A stretch of 64,000 nucleotides of DNA from Exiguobacterium oxidotolerans JCM 12280 (GTDB lineage Bacteria; Bacillota; Bacilli; Exiguobacteriales; Exiguobacteriaceae), in assembly GCF_000702625.1 (NCBI RefSeq), contig NZ_JNIS01000001.1, positions 1,436,501-1,500,500 of the forward strand, given 5' to 3'. Position 1 is the stretch's first letter, and each line of letters opens with the position of its first letter. The notes beneath the pieces are model-generated. The model was not told the origin of the DNA, searched no databases, and was given only the letters and a program-made list of their open reading frames with translations. Below are positions 55,301-64,000 of this stretch, in pieces. A program made the translations under genes and the position numbers.

Positions 55301-57166
55301 TTACACCATCAAGGCACACACTTCATTTGCAAACGCAACCGGATCTTCGATTGGTAAGCCTTCCATGAGCAACGCTTGTTGGTACATCAATTTCGTATAG
55401 CGTTCAAATTTCGGACGGTCTTCTTTAAAGGCCGTTTCAATCGCTTCGAAGACGTCATGCGACGTGTTCAACTCTAAAATTTTCACGGCTGAGACGTCTT
55501 GGTTGTTTGGCATCGACTTAAGAATTTTCTCCATTTCAATCGAAACGGCACCATCCGTCGCAAAGCAGACCGGATGTGATTTTAAGCGTGACGAAGCTTT
55601 GACTTCTTTGACTTGCCCAGCAAGCACTTCCTGCATTGCTGTAAACATCTCGACTTGTGTTTCGGTCGTTTCTGCTTGATCCGCTTGCTCGATTCCAAGA
55701 TCACTGCTCGTAACCGATTTAAATTCTTTTCCTTCATAGTTGAGCAACATTTGAATCGCGAACTCATCGATTTCTTCCGTGAAGTACAGAATATCGAACC
55801 CTTTGTCTTTAACGAGCTCCGACTGTGGCAACTTATCTAATCGGTCGGTACTTTCTCCTGACGCATAGTAGATGTATTTTTGCTCTTCCGGCATCGCCGC
55901 GACGTATTCAGCGAGTGTGACCAGCTTCTTCTCTTTTGCTGAGTGGAACAGGACAAGGTCTTTGACCGTCTCTTTATGCATACCGTAATCATTGTAGATT
56001 CCAAACTTCAATTGACGACCAAAGGCTTGATAAAAGGCTTCATACTTCTCGCGATCGTCGCGAAGCAGTCCTTCGAGTTGCGTCTTAATCTTACTTTGAA
56101 TATTTTTCGCAATCAGCTTGAGTTGACGGTCGTGCTGCAATAACTCACGTGAAATATTGAGTGACAAGTCTTCCGAGTCGACCATCCCTTTGACGAAGCT
56201 AAAGTGGTCCGGCAAGAGGTCACTGCATTTTTCCATGATCAAGACACCGTTCGCATACAGTTCAAGACCTTTCTCGAACTCTTTTGAATAATAGTCGAAG
56301 GACGGTTGCTCCGGGATAAACAAAATCGATTGATAACGGACGGCACCATCTGCACTGATATGGATGTGTTTGACTGGTGTATCAAATCCATATCGTTTTT
56401 CTTGATAGAAGTTCGTGTAATCCTCGTCCGTCAGCTCCCGCTTATTTTTCCGCCAAATCGGCACCATGCTGTTGATGGTCTTGACGACCTTCACTTCTTC
56501 CATCTCGTCCGACCCTTCGACCGGTTGACGTTCTGTCTCTTCCATCTCAATCGGGTAGCGGATGAAATCGGAATACTTTTTGACGATCGTCCGCAAACGA
56601 TGTGTATCTAAATACTCGTCATAATTCTCATCTTCTTCGTTCGCTTTGATATGCAGCGTGATTTCCGTCCCGACTGCAGCTTTTTCGACTTCTTCAATCG
56701 TATAACCGTCGACACCGTGCGATTCCCATTTGTATGCTGTTTCGCTACCGAATGGTTTCGTGATGACCGTGACGACGTCCGCGACCATGAAGGCCGAATA
56801 AAAGCCGACACCGAACTGTCCGATGATGTCGTGTCCATCTTGCGCAGCGTTCTCCGCCTTAAAGGCAAGTGACCCACTCTTCGCGATTGTTCCGAGATTC
56901 GCTTCGAGCTCCTCTTTCGTCATCCCGATTCCTGTATCACGAATGACGAGCTGACGTGTCGTTTGGTTCGGTTCAATCGTAATCTTATAGGCATCCTTTT
57001 CGAACGTCAGTGTCTCGTCCGTCAATGCTTTGTAATAAATCTTGTCTATCGCGTCACTAGCGTTCGAAATCAACTCACGTAAAAAGATTTCCTTATGTGT
57101 GTAGATGGAATGAATCATCATTTCGAGTAAACGTTTCGACTCTGCCTTGAACTGTTTCGTTTCCAT
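55301..57166 (-). CDS. htpG: HtpG, Hsp90-family chaperone
   Basis: A 621-residue Hsp90. The N-terminal ATPase shows [36 protein letters not shown] and [17 protein letters not shown] middle domain ([27 protein letters not shown]) and a C-terminal dimer domain follow; normal length. ATP-dependent folding of stressed proteins in the cytosol. ATG at 57166 follows GGGGGG; the ten-codon extension runs into the CIRCE leader. A perfect CIRCE lies in the leader, so it belongs to the HrcA regulon here. Confidence 0.97.
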   Translation of the reverse strand: METKQFKAESKRLLEMMIHSIYTHKEIFLRELISNASDAIDKIYYKALTDETLTFEKDAYKITIEPNQTTRQLVIRDTGIGMTKEELEANLGTIAKSGSLAFKAENAAQDGHDIIGQFGVGFYSAFMVADVVTVITKPFGSETAYKWESHGVDGYTIEEVEKAAVGTEITLHIKANEEDENYDEYLDTHRLRTIVKKYSDFIRYPIEMEETERQPVEGSDEMEEVKVVKTINSMVPIWRKNKRELTDEDYTNFYQEKRYGFDTPVKHIHISADGAVRYQSILFIPEQPSFDYYSKEFEKGLELYANGVLIMEKCSDLLPDHFSFVKGMVDSEDLSLNISRELLQHDRQLKLIAKNIQSKIKTQLEGLLRDDREKYEAFYQAFGRQLKFGIYNDYGMHKETVKDLVLFHSAKEKKLVTLAEYVAAMPEEQKYIYYASGESTDRLDKLPQSELVKDKGFDILYFTEEIDEFAIQMLLNYEGKEFKSVTSSDLGIEQADQAETTETQVEMFTAMQEVLAGQVKEVKASSRLKSHPVCFATDGAVSIEMEKILKSMPNNQDVSAVKILELNTSHDVFEAIETAFKEDRPKFERYTKLMYQQALLMEGLPIEDPVAFANEVCALMV

Positions 57167-57189
57167 TTCCGATACCCCCCTAGTTCTTT

Positions 57190-57216
57190 TTAGCACTCTA
57201 ACTATAAGAGTGCTAA
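57190..57216 (-). promoter_or_regulatory. CIRCE operator (HrcA site)
   Basis: Perfect arms TTAGCACTC (57190-57198) and GAGTGCTAA (57208-57216) separated by exactly nine bases. It sits between the htpG promoter and ribosome site. Confidence 0.97.
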
Positions 57217-57225
57217 TACATATCT

Positions 57226-57254
57226 ATTATCACGGATTGGAAAAATAGTGTCAA
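57226..57254 (-). promoter_or_regulatory. htpG sigma-A promoter
   Basis: On the minus strand TTGACA (57254-57249), a 17-base spacer and GATAAT (57231-57226). The -35 overlaps the stop codon of the preceding gene on the same strand. Transcription would start at the edge of CIRCE. Confidence 0.85.
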
Positions 57255-58108
57255 TCCCCTTCTTCGAGTCGTTTTCGGACATACTTTCCGATGTTTCGTA
57301 AGTGCGCGGTCGATCCATACGTGCCATGACTGACACCATGGCAATCCGGGCGATTCCCGAGCCCGATGAACTGTTCACTCGGCTTAAAATGAAGACCGAT
57401 GATTGGAACGGAAAATTGTTCCGAATACCCGAGTTCGACGACGGCATCCGGGTACCCCGGGACCGGCTCGGGTGCTTGCCATGTAGCCGTCGGATCGATT
57501 GTCCGGTAACGTTCCGTATGTTCCCGTCCGAGAAGAATAATGCCGCGTAATCGAAAAAGACGAATCAATCTCAAAAGGAACGTCTGACCAAATACGGTTT
57601 CTTCCAGTTCATGTCGCTGAGCGATCGTTCCCATATACCGTTTCGTCGGAAATGGAAAGAAGTCCGTATGGATGACCGGCTCTCCCGTCCCGTAAAAAGA
57701 AGCTCCGAATCCATTCAGAAAACCTTCCAATTTTCCTCCTCCCTCCCGTCCGAACCACGTTTTATAAATGTCGGGCTGCTTGAAGTAACGATTATAGGAA
57801 TCAATCATTTGATCGAATCGTTGGTCCGTCCGGTACTCTGTAAGCGGCGTGTCGACTTCCCTTAAGACGAATGGTCCCGTCGTCTCATAGCGTAACGTGC
57901 CATCCCGGTCCAAAAACTGGCCTGCCGACGGATTCGTCGCAATCGTAAGCCAACTACGTTCGCTTATGTCACCAAACCATAAGACAGGTGTCGTCCGGTC
58001 AATCAACTCACTCCGGAACTGCCCTTTTTCTAAATCGATTTGGTACAGAATCGCCTCATCGAGTAATTTTTTTGCGTATTCACGTTGTTCAGATGTCAGC
58101 GTTCTCAT
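57251..58108 (-). CDS. Uncharacterised protein with UDG-like NPS motifs
   Basis: A 285-residue cytosolic protein that I do not recognise with confidence. ERSWLTIATNPSAGQFLDRD near residue 50 resembles UDG motif A, and IIGLHFKPSEQF near 237 could be motif B, but spacing and residues are weak. IILLGREHTERYR lies between. It ends 85 bases before the htpG start on the same strand, with the htpG promoter inside the gap. ATG at 58108. Confidence 0.5.
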   Translation of the reverse strand: MRTLTSEQREYAKKLLDEAILYQIDLEKGQFRSELIDRTTPVLWFGDISERSWLTIATNPSAGQFLDRDGTLRYETTGPFVLREVDTPLTEYRTDQRFDQMIDSYNRYFKQPDIYKTWFGREGGGKLEGFLNGFGASFYGTGEPVIHTDFFPFPTKRYMGTIAQRHELEETVFGQTFLLRLIRLFRLRGIILLGREHTERYRTIDPTATWQAPEPVPGYPDAVVELGYSEQFSVPIIGLHFKPSEQFIGLGNRPDCHGVSHGTYGSTAHLRNIGKYVRKRLEEGD

Positions 58109-58175
58109 TCCTTTCCTGTCGGGTTTTCACTTTTCATCTGTTCCCGTTCTCATGAATTGCTAGACAGTTCAGTAG

Positions 58176-58200
58176 GTTTATCCTCTGAAGTCCAGGGAAT
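58176..58200 (+). promoter_or_regulatory. Sigma-B-like promoter
   Basis: GTTTAT (58176-58181), 13-base spacer, GGGAAT (58195-58200), close to the general stress consensus GTTTAA-N13-GGGTAT. It lies 57 bases before the dehydrogenase start. Confidence 0.55.
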
Positions 58201-58256
58201 CATTCATAAGGTGAACAACATGCGGAGCAAGAGTACTTAGAAGGAGGAAATTACAC

Positions 58257-59078
58257 ATGGGTCGATTAGAGAATAAAGTAGCAGTCATTACAGGTTCAGC
58301 AACAGGAATTGGTCAAGCAACGGCACTCGTCTTTGCGGAACAAGGAGCGAAAGTCGTCTGTGCTGACGTCAATCTTGAAAAAGCACAGGAGACGGTCGAA
58401 AAAATCAAACAGGCTGGTGGACAAGCGGAAGCGATTCACGTCGACGTCACGCAAGTCGATAGTGTCGAAAATCTTTCAACACACCTGAAAGAAACGTATG
58501 GGACGATTGATGTCCTCTTCAACAATGCCGGCATTGATCAGCAAGGCGGAAAAGTCCATGAATATCCGATTGAACTGTTTGATCAAATCATCGCGGTCGA
58601 CTTACGCGGTACATTCTTGACGAGTAAATTCTTGATTCCATTAATGCTTGAAAAAGGCGGATCAATCATCAATACGTCATCAATGTCAGGTCGCGCTGCT
58701 GACTTGAACCGTTCAGGTTACAATGCAGCAAAAGGCGGAATCACGAACTTTACACGGGCGATGGCAATCGATTATGCGCGTGACCGTATTCGTGTCAACT
58801 CGCTCTCACCAGGTACGATCGAAACACCACTCATCGACACGCTCGTCGGTGGAAAAGACGAAGACCAAGGAAAACAATTCCGTGATGCCAATGCATGGAT
58901 CACACCAATGGGTCGTCTCGGGAAACCACGTGAGATGGCAACGGTTGCCCTCTTCCTCGCTTCCGACGACAGCTCTTACGTGACAGGTGAAGACATCACA
59001 GCGGACGGCGGAATCATGGCCTACACATGGCCGGGTGAGATGTTGATTGATGATAAATGGAAGACGGATGCTGAATAA
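58257..59078 (+). CDS. Short-chain dehydrogenase/reductase
   Basis: A 273-residue SDR. The cofactor loop is VAVITGSATGIGQATALVFA; acidic DVN at the end of strand 2 suggests NAD preference. NNAG motif is FNNAGIDQQGG. Catalytic Ser in NTSSMSGRAA and Tyr/Lys in SGYNAAKGG are intact. Substrate unknown; a sigma-B-like promoter suggests a stress role. ATG at 58257 follows AAGGAGG. Confidence 0.92.
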   Translation: MGRLENKVAVITGSATGIGQATALVFAEQGAKVVCADVNLEKAQETVEKIKQAGGQAEAIHVDVTQVDSVENLSTHLKETYGTIDVLFNNAGIDQQGGKVHEYPIELFDQIIAVDLRGTFLTSKFLIPLMLEKGGSIINTSSMSGRAADLNRSGYNAAKGGITNFTRAMAIDYARDRIRVNSLSPGTIETPLIDTLVGGKDEDQGKQFRDANAWITPMGRLGKPREMATVALFLASDDSSYVTGEDITADGGIMAYTWPGEMLIDDKWKTDAE

Positions 59079-59117
59079 CGATCCATTTGACGCATAAAGC
59101 ATCGCAATAGCTAAATA

Positions 59118-59154
59118 AAGAGGAGGATGATTTCGAATCGTCCTCCTCTTTTTC
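59118..59154 (+). terminator. Terminator of the dehydrogenase gene
   Basis: Ten-base stem AAGAGGAGGA/TCCTCCTCTT, with inner ATTTCGAAT, then TTT. Confidence 0.88.
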
Positions 59155-59344
59155 GTATGTCCTTCGACTTACTAAATCAACAATCTGCGCCTTTTGACCA
59201 CAGTCCTTTGACGCATCCTCTTAAAAACGGACCATTTGATTCTAAGAAATACCGCGATTTTAAATTTTCTCCTCGCTTGTTTATCTCTCGGAGCGCTTTT
59301 TTTCGGGGAATACTCTAGTGAATGTAAATCAAGGAGGAATCAGC

Positions 59345-60505
59345 ATGACACAACAACAACAAATCGAATCACTGCAACACTGCCTACAAATTCCGAGTGT
59401 CAATCCGCTCGACGGGGAACGAGACGTCGCGACTTTTGTCTATGACTACTTGACCACTCACGAAATCGAAACCGAATGGATCGAGGTCGCTCCAAAACGA
59501 ATTTGTCTCATCGCGACCCTTCCGGCAAGCGAGATAGCCGCCGAACCAAAAATAATCGGCTTCTCGGGTCATCTTGATACCGTACCTGTCCAAACGACCG
59601 GTTGGACAAAACAACCTTTTGGTGGTGAAATCAGCGACGGACGGATTTACGGTCGCGGGGCATCCGATATGAAGTCTGGTGTGATGGCAATGGTCAATGC
59701 GATGATCGAGTTAAAGGACTGTGCCGACCGCCCGAATCATCTCAAACTGCTCATTACATCGGATGAAGAAAACGGTATGACCGGTGCGAAACATTTGACG
59801 GAACGTGGTGACGCCGACGATTTAGATGCGCTGTTGATCACAGAGCCGACAAGCGGGATGATTGGTTATGCTCAAAAAGGTGTCATCGGAATCGAAGTGA
59901 CGTGCGTCGGTAAAGGGGCTCATAGTTCCGCACCGCAACTCGGAAAAAATGCCATCGATGACCTGTATCGTGTCATTCGGGAAGTGAAGTCGGACCGTTT
60001 CACAATCACGGACAATCGCCACCCGGAACTTGGTCCTGTCGTCGCCTCGATTACGTCGATCCAAGGCGGAGAAGGTCCGAATGTCATCCCGAGTAACGCT
60101 TCCTTTTACATGGACATTCGGACGATTCCCGGGTTCGGACGCCTCGAGATTCTAGAAGCTTTTGCGCATATCGAACAACGGCTGCTTCAAGAAGATCCGA
60201 CGTTTGCGATGACCCTACGTGTCATCAAAGAAATCCCTTCGTGTGAAACGGATGCGAATGCACCGTTCCTCGAAACGGTTGCACGACACATGGAAACCAT
60301 CACGGGTCATCCGGCGCGTCGCGTTGCGATTCCGGGTGGGACGGACGGAGCCATGTTCAGCCAAGCCAACCGGTCGTTCCCGATTGCCGTCGCTTCGTTC
60401 CACGACTTCCGTCTCGCCCACCAAGTCGATGAATCGATTCCCTTGTCGGAGTATCTCCAGACGATTGCGTTATGTAAGCAACTCGCACTTGAACCCCTAG
60501 CCTGA
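59345..60505 (+). CDS. M20 family metallopeptidase (ArgE/DapE-like)
   Basis: A 386-residue enzyme. Zinc motifs are GFSGHLDTVPVQTTGW and YGRGASDMKSGVMAMVNAMI, catalytic Glu in LITSDEENGMTGAKH, and LLITEPTSGMIGYAQKGVIG. A small dimer domain lies in between. The group includes succinyl-diaminopimelate desuccinylase and acetylornithine deacetylase; substrate cannot be chosen. ATG at 59345 follows AAGGAGG; the nine upstream codons lack a site. Confidence 0.88.
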   Translation: MTQQQQIESLQHCLQIPSVNPLDGERDVATFVYDYLTTHEIETEWIEVAPKRICLIATLPASEIAAEPKIIGFSGHLDTVPVQTTGWTKQPFGGEISDGRIYGRGASDMKSGVMAMVNAMIELKDCADRPNHLKLLITSDEENGMTGAKHLTERGDADDLDALLITEPTSGMIGYAQKGVIGIEVTCVGKGAHSSAPQLGKNAIDDLYRVIREVKSDRFTITDNRHPELGPVVASITSIQGGEGPNVIPSNASFYMDIRTIPGFGRLEILEAFAHIEQRLLQEDPTFAMTLRVIKEIPSCETDANAPFLETVARHMETITGHPARRVAIPGGTDGAMFSQANRSFPIAVASFHDFRLAHQVDESIPLSEYLQTIALCKQLALEPLA

Positions 60506-60508
60506 ACG

Positions 60509-60555
60509 AAAAAAGCCGCTCAAGCCTTCTCTTTCGAAGACTCGAGCGGTTTTTA
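60509..60555. terminator. Shared bidirectional terminator
   Basis: Stem AAGCCGCTC/GAGCGGTTTT with inner CTTC/GAAG, and T tracts on both strands. Serves the M20 gene and the convergent hypothetical gene. Confidence 0.85.
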
Positions 60556-60918
60556 CGTATAGACACCGATACTGGCAAGCGCTTGTCCGAGGTAACTTTG
60601 ATCACTTTGCAACGTCATTGTATGTTGACTCTTCCATCTGATTTCAATCGAAACGTGACCAAGGCGATGATAGGTCAACGTCATGTGAAAATCTGCTTGC
60701 GTATAGGTCGCAGATCCACGAAGTTGCTCATGGACCGTTAAAAAATCATGCGCAAAGGAATCATACTCAGCGAACGACATATTTAATCGATGACTGGTCT
60801 GGTTGTCCGATTGCGATGGGACGACATCGATTTCTAGTCGTTCCTCCAGGCGATTGACCTGTAAAATACGCCATTCGACCTTCCCTTCATAACCGATGAA
60901 AGCAATCGTATGTTCCAT
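60553..60918 (-). CDS. Hypothetical 121-residue protein
   Basis: Unrecognised. A soluble, mostly beta-strand protein with alternating hydrophobic residues (EWRILQVNRLEERLEIDVVP; FHMTLTYHRLGHVSIEIRWK). It ends TLQSDQSYLGQALASIGVYT. No signal peptide or metal motif. ATG at 60918 has GGAGGG upstream. Some small immunity proteins look like this, but there is no toxin gene nearby. Confidence 0.6.
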   Translation of the reverse strand: MEHTIAFIGYEGKVEWRILQVNRLEERLEIDVVPSQSDNQTSHRLNMSFAEYDSFAHDFLTVHEQLRGSATYTQADFHMTLTYHRLGHVSIEIRWKSQHTMTLQSDQSYLGQALASIGVYT

Positions 60919-60981
60919 TCGTTCCCTCCATTCTGTTTCCTACCATCGTAAGCGACGATCGTCTTTTTTGTCGACCTAATC

Positions 60982-61022
60982 AAAAACACCCTTTCTTCCG
61001 CTTCTGCAGAAGAAAGGATGTT
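60982..61022 (-). terminator. Terminator of the CBS/MFS operon
   Basis: Stem AACACCCTTTCTTC/GAAGAAAGGATGTT (one mismatch), then TTTTTGATT on the minus strand. Confidence 0.82.
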
Positions 61023-61030
61023 CGTTTACA

Positions 61031-62272
61031 TCAATGCCCGCTATCGATTGTATCGATATGACGGATGTGTTTGAGATTGACCCCGATGATGACGACAGAG
61101 AGTAAGACAAATCCGCTCCCGACGTAAAACGGTAAGTTTGCGTTAAAGATTTCAGCCAATTTACCGGCCATGAATGGCGCGATGGCTGCCCCGAGGAAAC
61201 GTAAAAAGCTGTATGCAGCAGATGCGGTCGAACGTTCGACCGGTGCCGCGTCCATGACGGCTGTCGTAATGAGTGTGTTGTTATTACCGAGTACTGCCCC
61301 GGCAAGAATCACACAGACGATGACGACAGCTGGTGTTTCCGTAAAGATCCCCATCAATAGTAAGAGAACGGCGAACAGTAACAGCATCAACACCATCGCT
61401 TTAATCGTCCCGAGCCATTGTTTTAACTTCGGTGCCGTCAAGACAGACGTGATGGCGAGCAACATCCCCCATCCCAGGAAAACGAACCCGAGACCTTGTG
61501 CCGGCAGTTTCATGACGAACGGCGCATAGGCCATGATCGTAAAGAAACCGACGTTATAGAGGGCCGCGACGATTCCGAGTGTCAACAGCGACCGGTGTTT
61601 CATCGCTTGGAACGGCGCGAGCAAGGAAATCTTTTGCCGTGGTGCTGTCGTTGTTGCAACTGGTTTTGGCATCAAGAACAACAAGACGAGGAAGGCGATG
61701 ACCATGATTGTCGCGACACCCATGAATGGTGCGCGCCATGTGATCGAACCGAGTGTCCCTCCGAGGAGTGGTCCAATCGAAATCCCGAGACCAACGGCTG
61801 CTTCATATAAGATGATTGCTTTTGCCGTCCCGCCTGACGAAAGGGAGACGATGGCGGCAAGTGCCGTTGCGACGAACAAGGCATTCCCGAGCCCCCAGCC
61901 GCCACGTAAGGCGACAAGCGTCCAGATGCTATCGGCTTGTGATGCAAATCCCGCGACCGTCGCGATGACGGCGATTCCTAACATCAATGTTCCTTTTTGA
62001 CCAATCCGTGATGAAATCGCACCTGTGATCAGCATTGCGAATGCCATGACGGCATTATAACTTGTAAATAAGAGCGTGACTTCACTTTTTGAGGCTTCTA
62101 AATTATCAGCGATCGTTGGTAAAACCGGATTGACGAGCCCCATCCCCATGAATGCCGTGATACTCGCAAAAAATACTGCCCACACGGCAATCGGTTGGTG
62201 GAATAATCCATGCTTGCTTTCTTCTAACACCGTTTCCGGCGCAAGCGTCGTTGTTTTATTGGCAAGTGCCAT
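61031..62272 (-). CDS. MFS multidrug-type exporter
   Basis: A 413-residue transporter with 12 helices. Motif A-like sequence GAISSRIGQKGTLML follows helix 2; VGLGISIGPLLGGTLGSITW is the antiporter motif C of drug exporters. It probably exports toxic compounds by proton exchange. Second gene of an operon with the CBS protein (17-base gap), divergent from a MarR gene, which likely controls it. Confidence 0.9.
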   Translation of the reverse strand: MALANKTTTLAPETVLEESKHGLFHQPIAVWAVFFASITAFMGMGLVNPVLPTIADNLEASKSEVTLLFTSYNAVMAFAMLITGAISSRIGQKGTLMLGIAVIATVAGFASQADSIWTLVALRGGWGLGNALFVATALAAIVSLSSGGTAKAIILYEAAVGLGISIGPLLGGTLGSITWRAPFMGVATIMVIAFLVLLFLMPKPVATTTAPRQKISLLAPFQAMKHRSLLTLGIVAALYNVGFFTIMAYAPFVMKLPAQGLGFVFLGWGMLLAITSVLTAPKLKQWLGTIKAMVLMLLLFAVLLLLMGIFTETPAVVIVCVILAGAVLGNNNTLITTAVMDAAPVERSTASAAYSFLRFLGAAIAPFMAGKLAEIFNANLPFYVGSGFVLLSVVIIGVNLKHIRHIDTIDSGH

Positions 62273-62289
62273 ATTGTCCCTTCTTTCTC

Positions 62290-62745
62290 TTATAAGAACC
62301 GTTTAAAGGAGTGACGGATGACGTCGCCCCGACTGATGATTCCGACAAGCTTTCCTTGTTTTAAAATCGGTAATTTTTTAATCCGTTTCGAACCGAGCGT
62401 CGCTGCGATTTCTTCCATCTCCGTTTCAACATCTGCTGTGACGACTTTCCGGCGTGCCATCTCCATGACCGGACGGTTCAGAATGTGACGTACCCGCGCG
62501 TCATAATCTTCTTCATCCCCTTTGATGACATCTACATATAAAAACGTATCGACGATGATGTCTTTGTGCTTTCCAATCGCCCGCATGATGTCACCATCAC
62601 TGATGTACCCAACGACTTCGCTCTCGTCATTGATGACGGGAACACCGCTGATTCCGGATTGGATGAAACGTTCGACGACATGGCGGATGACGTCTGTTTC
62701 GTGGACTGTGATCACTTCTTGTTTCATCGATTCATAAGCTTTCAT
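62290..62745 (-). CDS. CBS-domain pair protein
   Basis: A 151-residue protein made of two CBS domains: HVVERFIQSGISGVPVINDE then VVGYISDGDIMRAIGKHKDI, and IAATLGSKRIKKLPILKQGK then LVGIISRGDVIRHS. CBS pairs bind adenosine nucleotides (ATP, AMP, SAM) and sense energy state. Stand-alone here. ATG at 62745 follows AAAGGAG. First gene of the operon with the MFS exporter. Confidence 0.92.
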   Translation of the reverse strand: MKAYESMKQEVITVHETDVIRHVVERFIQSGISGVPVINDESEVVGYISDGDIMRAIGKHKDIIVDTFLYVDVIKGDEEDYDARVRHILNRPVMEMARRKVVTADVETEMEEIAATLGSKRIKKLPILKQGKLVGIISRGDVIRHSFKRFL

Positions 62746-62780
62746 CGGAATTCTCCTTTTGTGTGCGTTCTGAATAAATA

Positions 62781-62828
62781 AGTTGTATGATGCAATTAAA
62801 TAACAAAAATGATTGTATAATACAACTA
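62781..62828. promoter_or_regulatory. Double operator in the MarR/CBS-MFS divergon
   Basis: Two similar palindromes: TTGTATGATGCAA (62783-62795, imperfect) and TTGTATAATACAA (62813-62825, perfect), 30 bases apart, about three helical turns. The second contains a TATAAT. Placement between divergent genes suggests MarR binding that represses both sides. Confidence 0.65.
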
Positions 62829-62923
62829 AAGGACTGTCAAGTTTCCTGACCTCTCATTGACAGGGGCTAAGTCCTTGCGTAATGATGGGAAACATGAAGC
62901 ATTTAGGAAAAGAGGGGATTAAC

Positions 62924-63346
62924 ATGTCTGATCAGGCACTCGAAGTGATTGAACTAGAACTTGCGATTCTGATTCGTCGTTTGACGACAGCGACGGCCGA
63001 TAACCGAAATTTAGATCGCGCGTCGTATTTGTTACTGCGTCAACTGTCCGAGTCTGGTCCAGTCGGGGTGAAGACCTTAGCTCGCGAATTGCAACTTGAC
63101 GTCTCTACCGTCAGCCGGCAAGCAGCAGCACTCGCGCAAAAGAAATTTGTTGAAAAAGTACGCGATGAAGCAGATGGCCGTGCCTTCTTCTATCACATCA
63201 CTTCACTTGGACAGGAAGAATTGACGATTTACCGGACGGCACGCCTCGCGAGCATCGAACGCTTACTGACAGACTGGTCAGGCGATGATACGGAAGCATT
63301 TGGACGCCTGCTCCAACAATTTAACCGTGAACTGCGGGAACGGTAA
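62924..63346 (+). CDS. MarR family regulator 2
   Basis: A 140-residue winged-helix regulator. The recognition region is VKTLARELQLDVSTVSRQAA, the wing VRDEADGRAFFYHITSLGQE. No Cys, so it probably senses a ligand rather than thiol oxidation. It is divergent from the CBS/MFS operon, the classic layout for a repressor of a drug exporter. ATG at 62924 has GAGGGG upstream; the in-frame ATG at 62882 has none. Confidence 0.9.
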   Translation: MSDQALEVIELELAILIRRLTTATADNRNLDRASYLLLRQLSESGPVGVKTLARELQLDVSTVSRQAAALAQKKFVEKVRDEADGRAFFYHITSLGQEELTIYRTARLASIERLLTDWSGDDTEAFGRLLQQFNRELRER

Positions 63347-63389
63347 TCAGATACGCCTTAAAACGTCATGAACGAGAAGAATAGGGATA

Positions 63390-63437
63390 GAAAACGCCGA
63401 TGACTCCGTATGAAAAACGGGATCATCGGCGTTTCTT
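63390..63437. terminator. Shared bidirectional terminator
   Basis: Twelve-base stem AAACGCCGATGA/TCATCGGCGTTT with a 19-base loop. Separates the MarR gene and the convergent methyltransferase gene. Confidence 0.82.
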
Positions 63438-63494
63438 GCGCACAGGGCGGAACCGTCCGGCACTACGATTGATTTCAGCTCGATTTTTGCAACA

Positions 63495-64000
63495 TTACGT
63501 TCTTTCGATGGCGGCATGTATCCGTTCAATTTGTTCCGGTGTCGTCCGGCAACAACCGCCAATCAGGCGTGCCCCTGCTGCATACCACTCACTGGCAACT
63601 TCATCAAAAGCTGTACACACCGATTCACCAGACCATGTTTTCTCGACGGGATCATACTGTTCCCCGGAATTCGGATAGACGATGATTGGGACGTCCGTCA
63701 GTTGCTTCAATCCCGTTACGAAATCTGTCGTGATTGACGCCGGAAAGCAGTTTGCACCGAGCGCAGCGAGTTGCGGATGGTGGCCGACTGCTGCGACACA
63801 ATCCGCAATCGTCGTGCCTTCACTGATGTGTTCCGCATCGCGAAGGGAAAATGCGAGCCAGGCCGAGTGTTCCGGAAATTCTTCCAATATCCGAAACAGG
63901 ACGGTTGCTTCTTGAAGCGACGGAATCGTTTCGAAGGCCAGCAGATCTGCTCCTGCCGCAATCAATGCCTCGATTCGGGGACGATGAAAGTTCTCAAGGG
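63495..64000 (-). CDS. Homocysteine S-methyltransferase (5' end outside window)
   Basis: The C-terminal 168 residues of an MmuM/YbgG-type zinc enzyme; the frame is open to the window edge. FHRPRIEALIAAGADLLAFE lies at the edge. Zinc ligands are Cys in AALGANCFPASI and the pair in GARLIGGCCRTTPEQI. It moves a methyl group from S-methylmethionine (or SAM) to homocysteine, making methionine. The start codon and any upstream control lie outside. Confidence 0.92.
   Translation of the reverse strand, partial: LENFHRPRIEALIAAGADLLAFETIPSLQEATVLFRILEEFPEHSAWLAFSLRDAEHISEGTTIADCVAAVGHHPQLAALGANCFPASITTDFVTGLKQLTDVPIIVYPNSGEQYDPVEKTWSGESVCTAFDEVASEWYAAGARLIGGCCRTTPEQIERIHAAIERT

Overview
The window looks like chromosomal DNA of a low-to-middle GC member of the Bacillales, most like Exiguobacterium. 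This is an inference from gene content (thermolysin-type and InhA-type secreted proteases, PepT of 410 residues, YkpA-type ABC-F, MhqR/MhqN-like quinone-stress genes, IsdG/HmoA-type haem oxygenase), strong GGAGG ribosome sites, many U-tracted terminators, and S-box, L-box and CIRCE elements. No rRNA, tRNA, CRISPR array, prophage or transposase gene was found.

Layout. 1-8 kb: the end of a ring-cleaving dioxygenase gene with an MhqR-like box, a cold-shock protein with a long leader, the secreted protease InhA, an HD-GYP signalling protein, a GyrI-like binder and a secreted neutral protease. 8-19.5 kb: an SH3-like membrane protein, oxidoreductases, a cytoplasmic pectate-lyase-fold protein, a DUF1028/YfcC-transporter pair, two aldo-keto reductases and an OsmC protein. 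19.9-23.4 kb: an A/T-richer island with a PLD-helicase-DUF3427 protein and a NUDIX gene whose 3' ends overlap tail to tail. 23.7-27.5 kb: a DnaA-box cluster in front of an RlmI-like methyltransferase, an MDR reductase and pepT. 27.5-30.8 kb: a three-gene WxL cell-surface operon. 31-36.4 kb: a prohibitin-like protein coupled to an unlisted 33-residue membrane protein, an ABC-F ATPase and a PhoX-type phosphatase. 36.5-38.7 kb: a SAM-riboswitch operon (flavin monooxygenase plus RimK-like ATP-grasp ligase). 38.9-42.6 kb: membrane proteins and a DUF2325 protein. 42.7-44.6 kb: a MarR regulator with two tandem, 90% identical MhqN-like nitroreductases. 45-51.9 kb: an FAD oxidoreductase, DbpA helicase, RlmN, an ABC exporter, a methyltransferase and an IsdG-type haem oxygenase. 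52-54.8 kb: a UDG-like protein and a lysine-riboswitch-controlled NhaC-family transporter. 55.3-64 kb: htpG behind a perfect CIRCE operator, a dehydrogenase with a sigma-B-like promoter, an M20 peptidase, a MarR/CBS/MFS divergon with a double operator, and a partial homocysteine methyltransferase.

Cross-cutting. Five copies of a short (about 150-300 bp) non-coding repeat lie between genes (6022, 19584, 23561, 44634, 54920). Several have TGTAGACAA-type terminal inverted repeats and each starts just downstream of a rho-independent terminator. They are the clearest unexplained structure in the window. The PLD-helicase/NUDIX pair is the best candidate for a defence or nucleic-acid-repair module.
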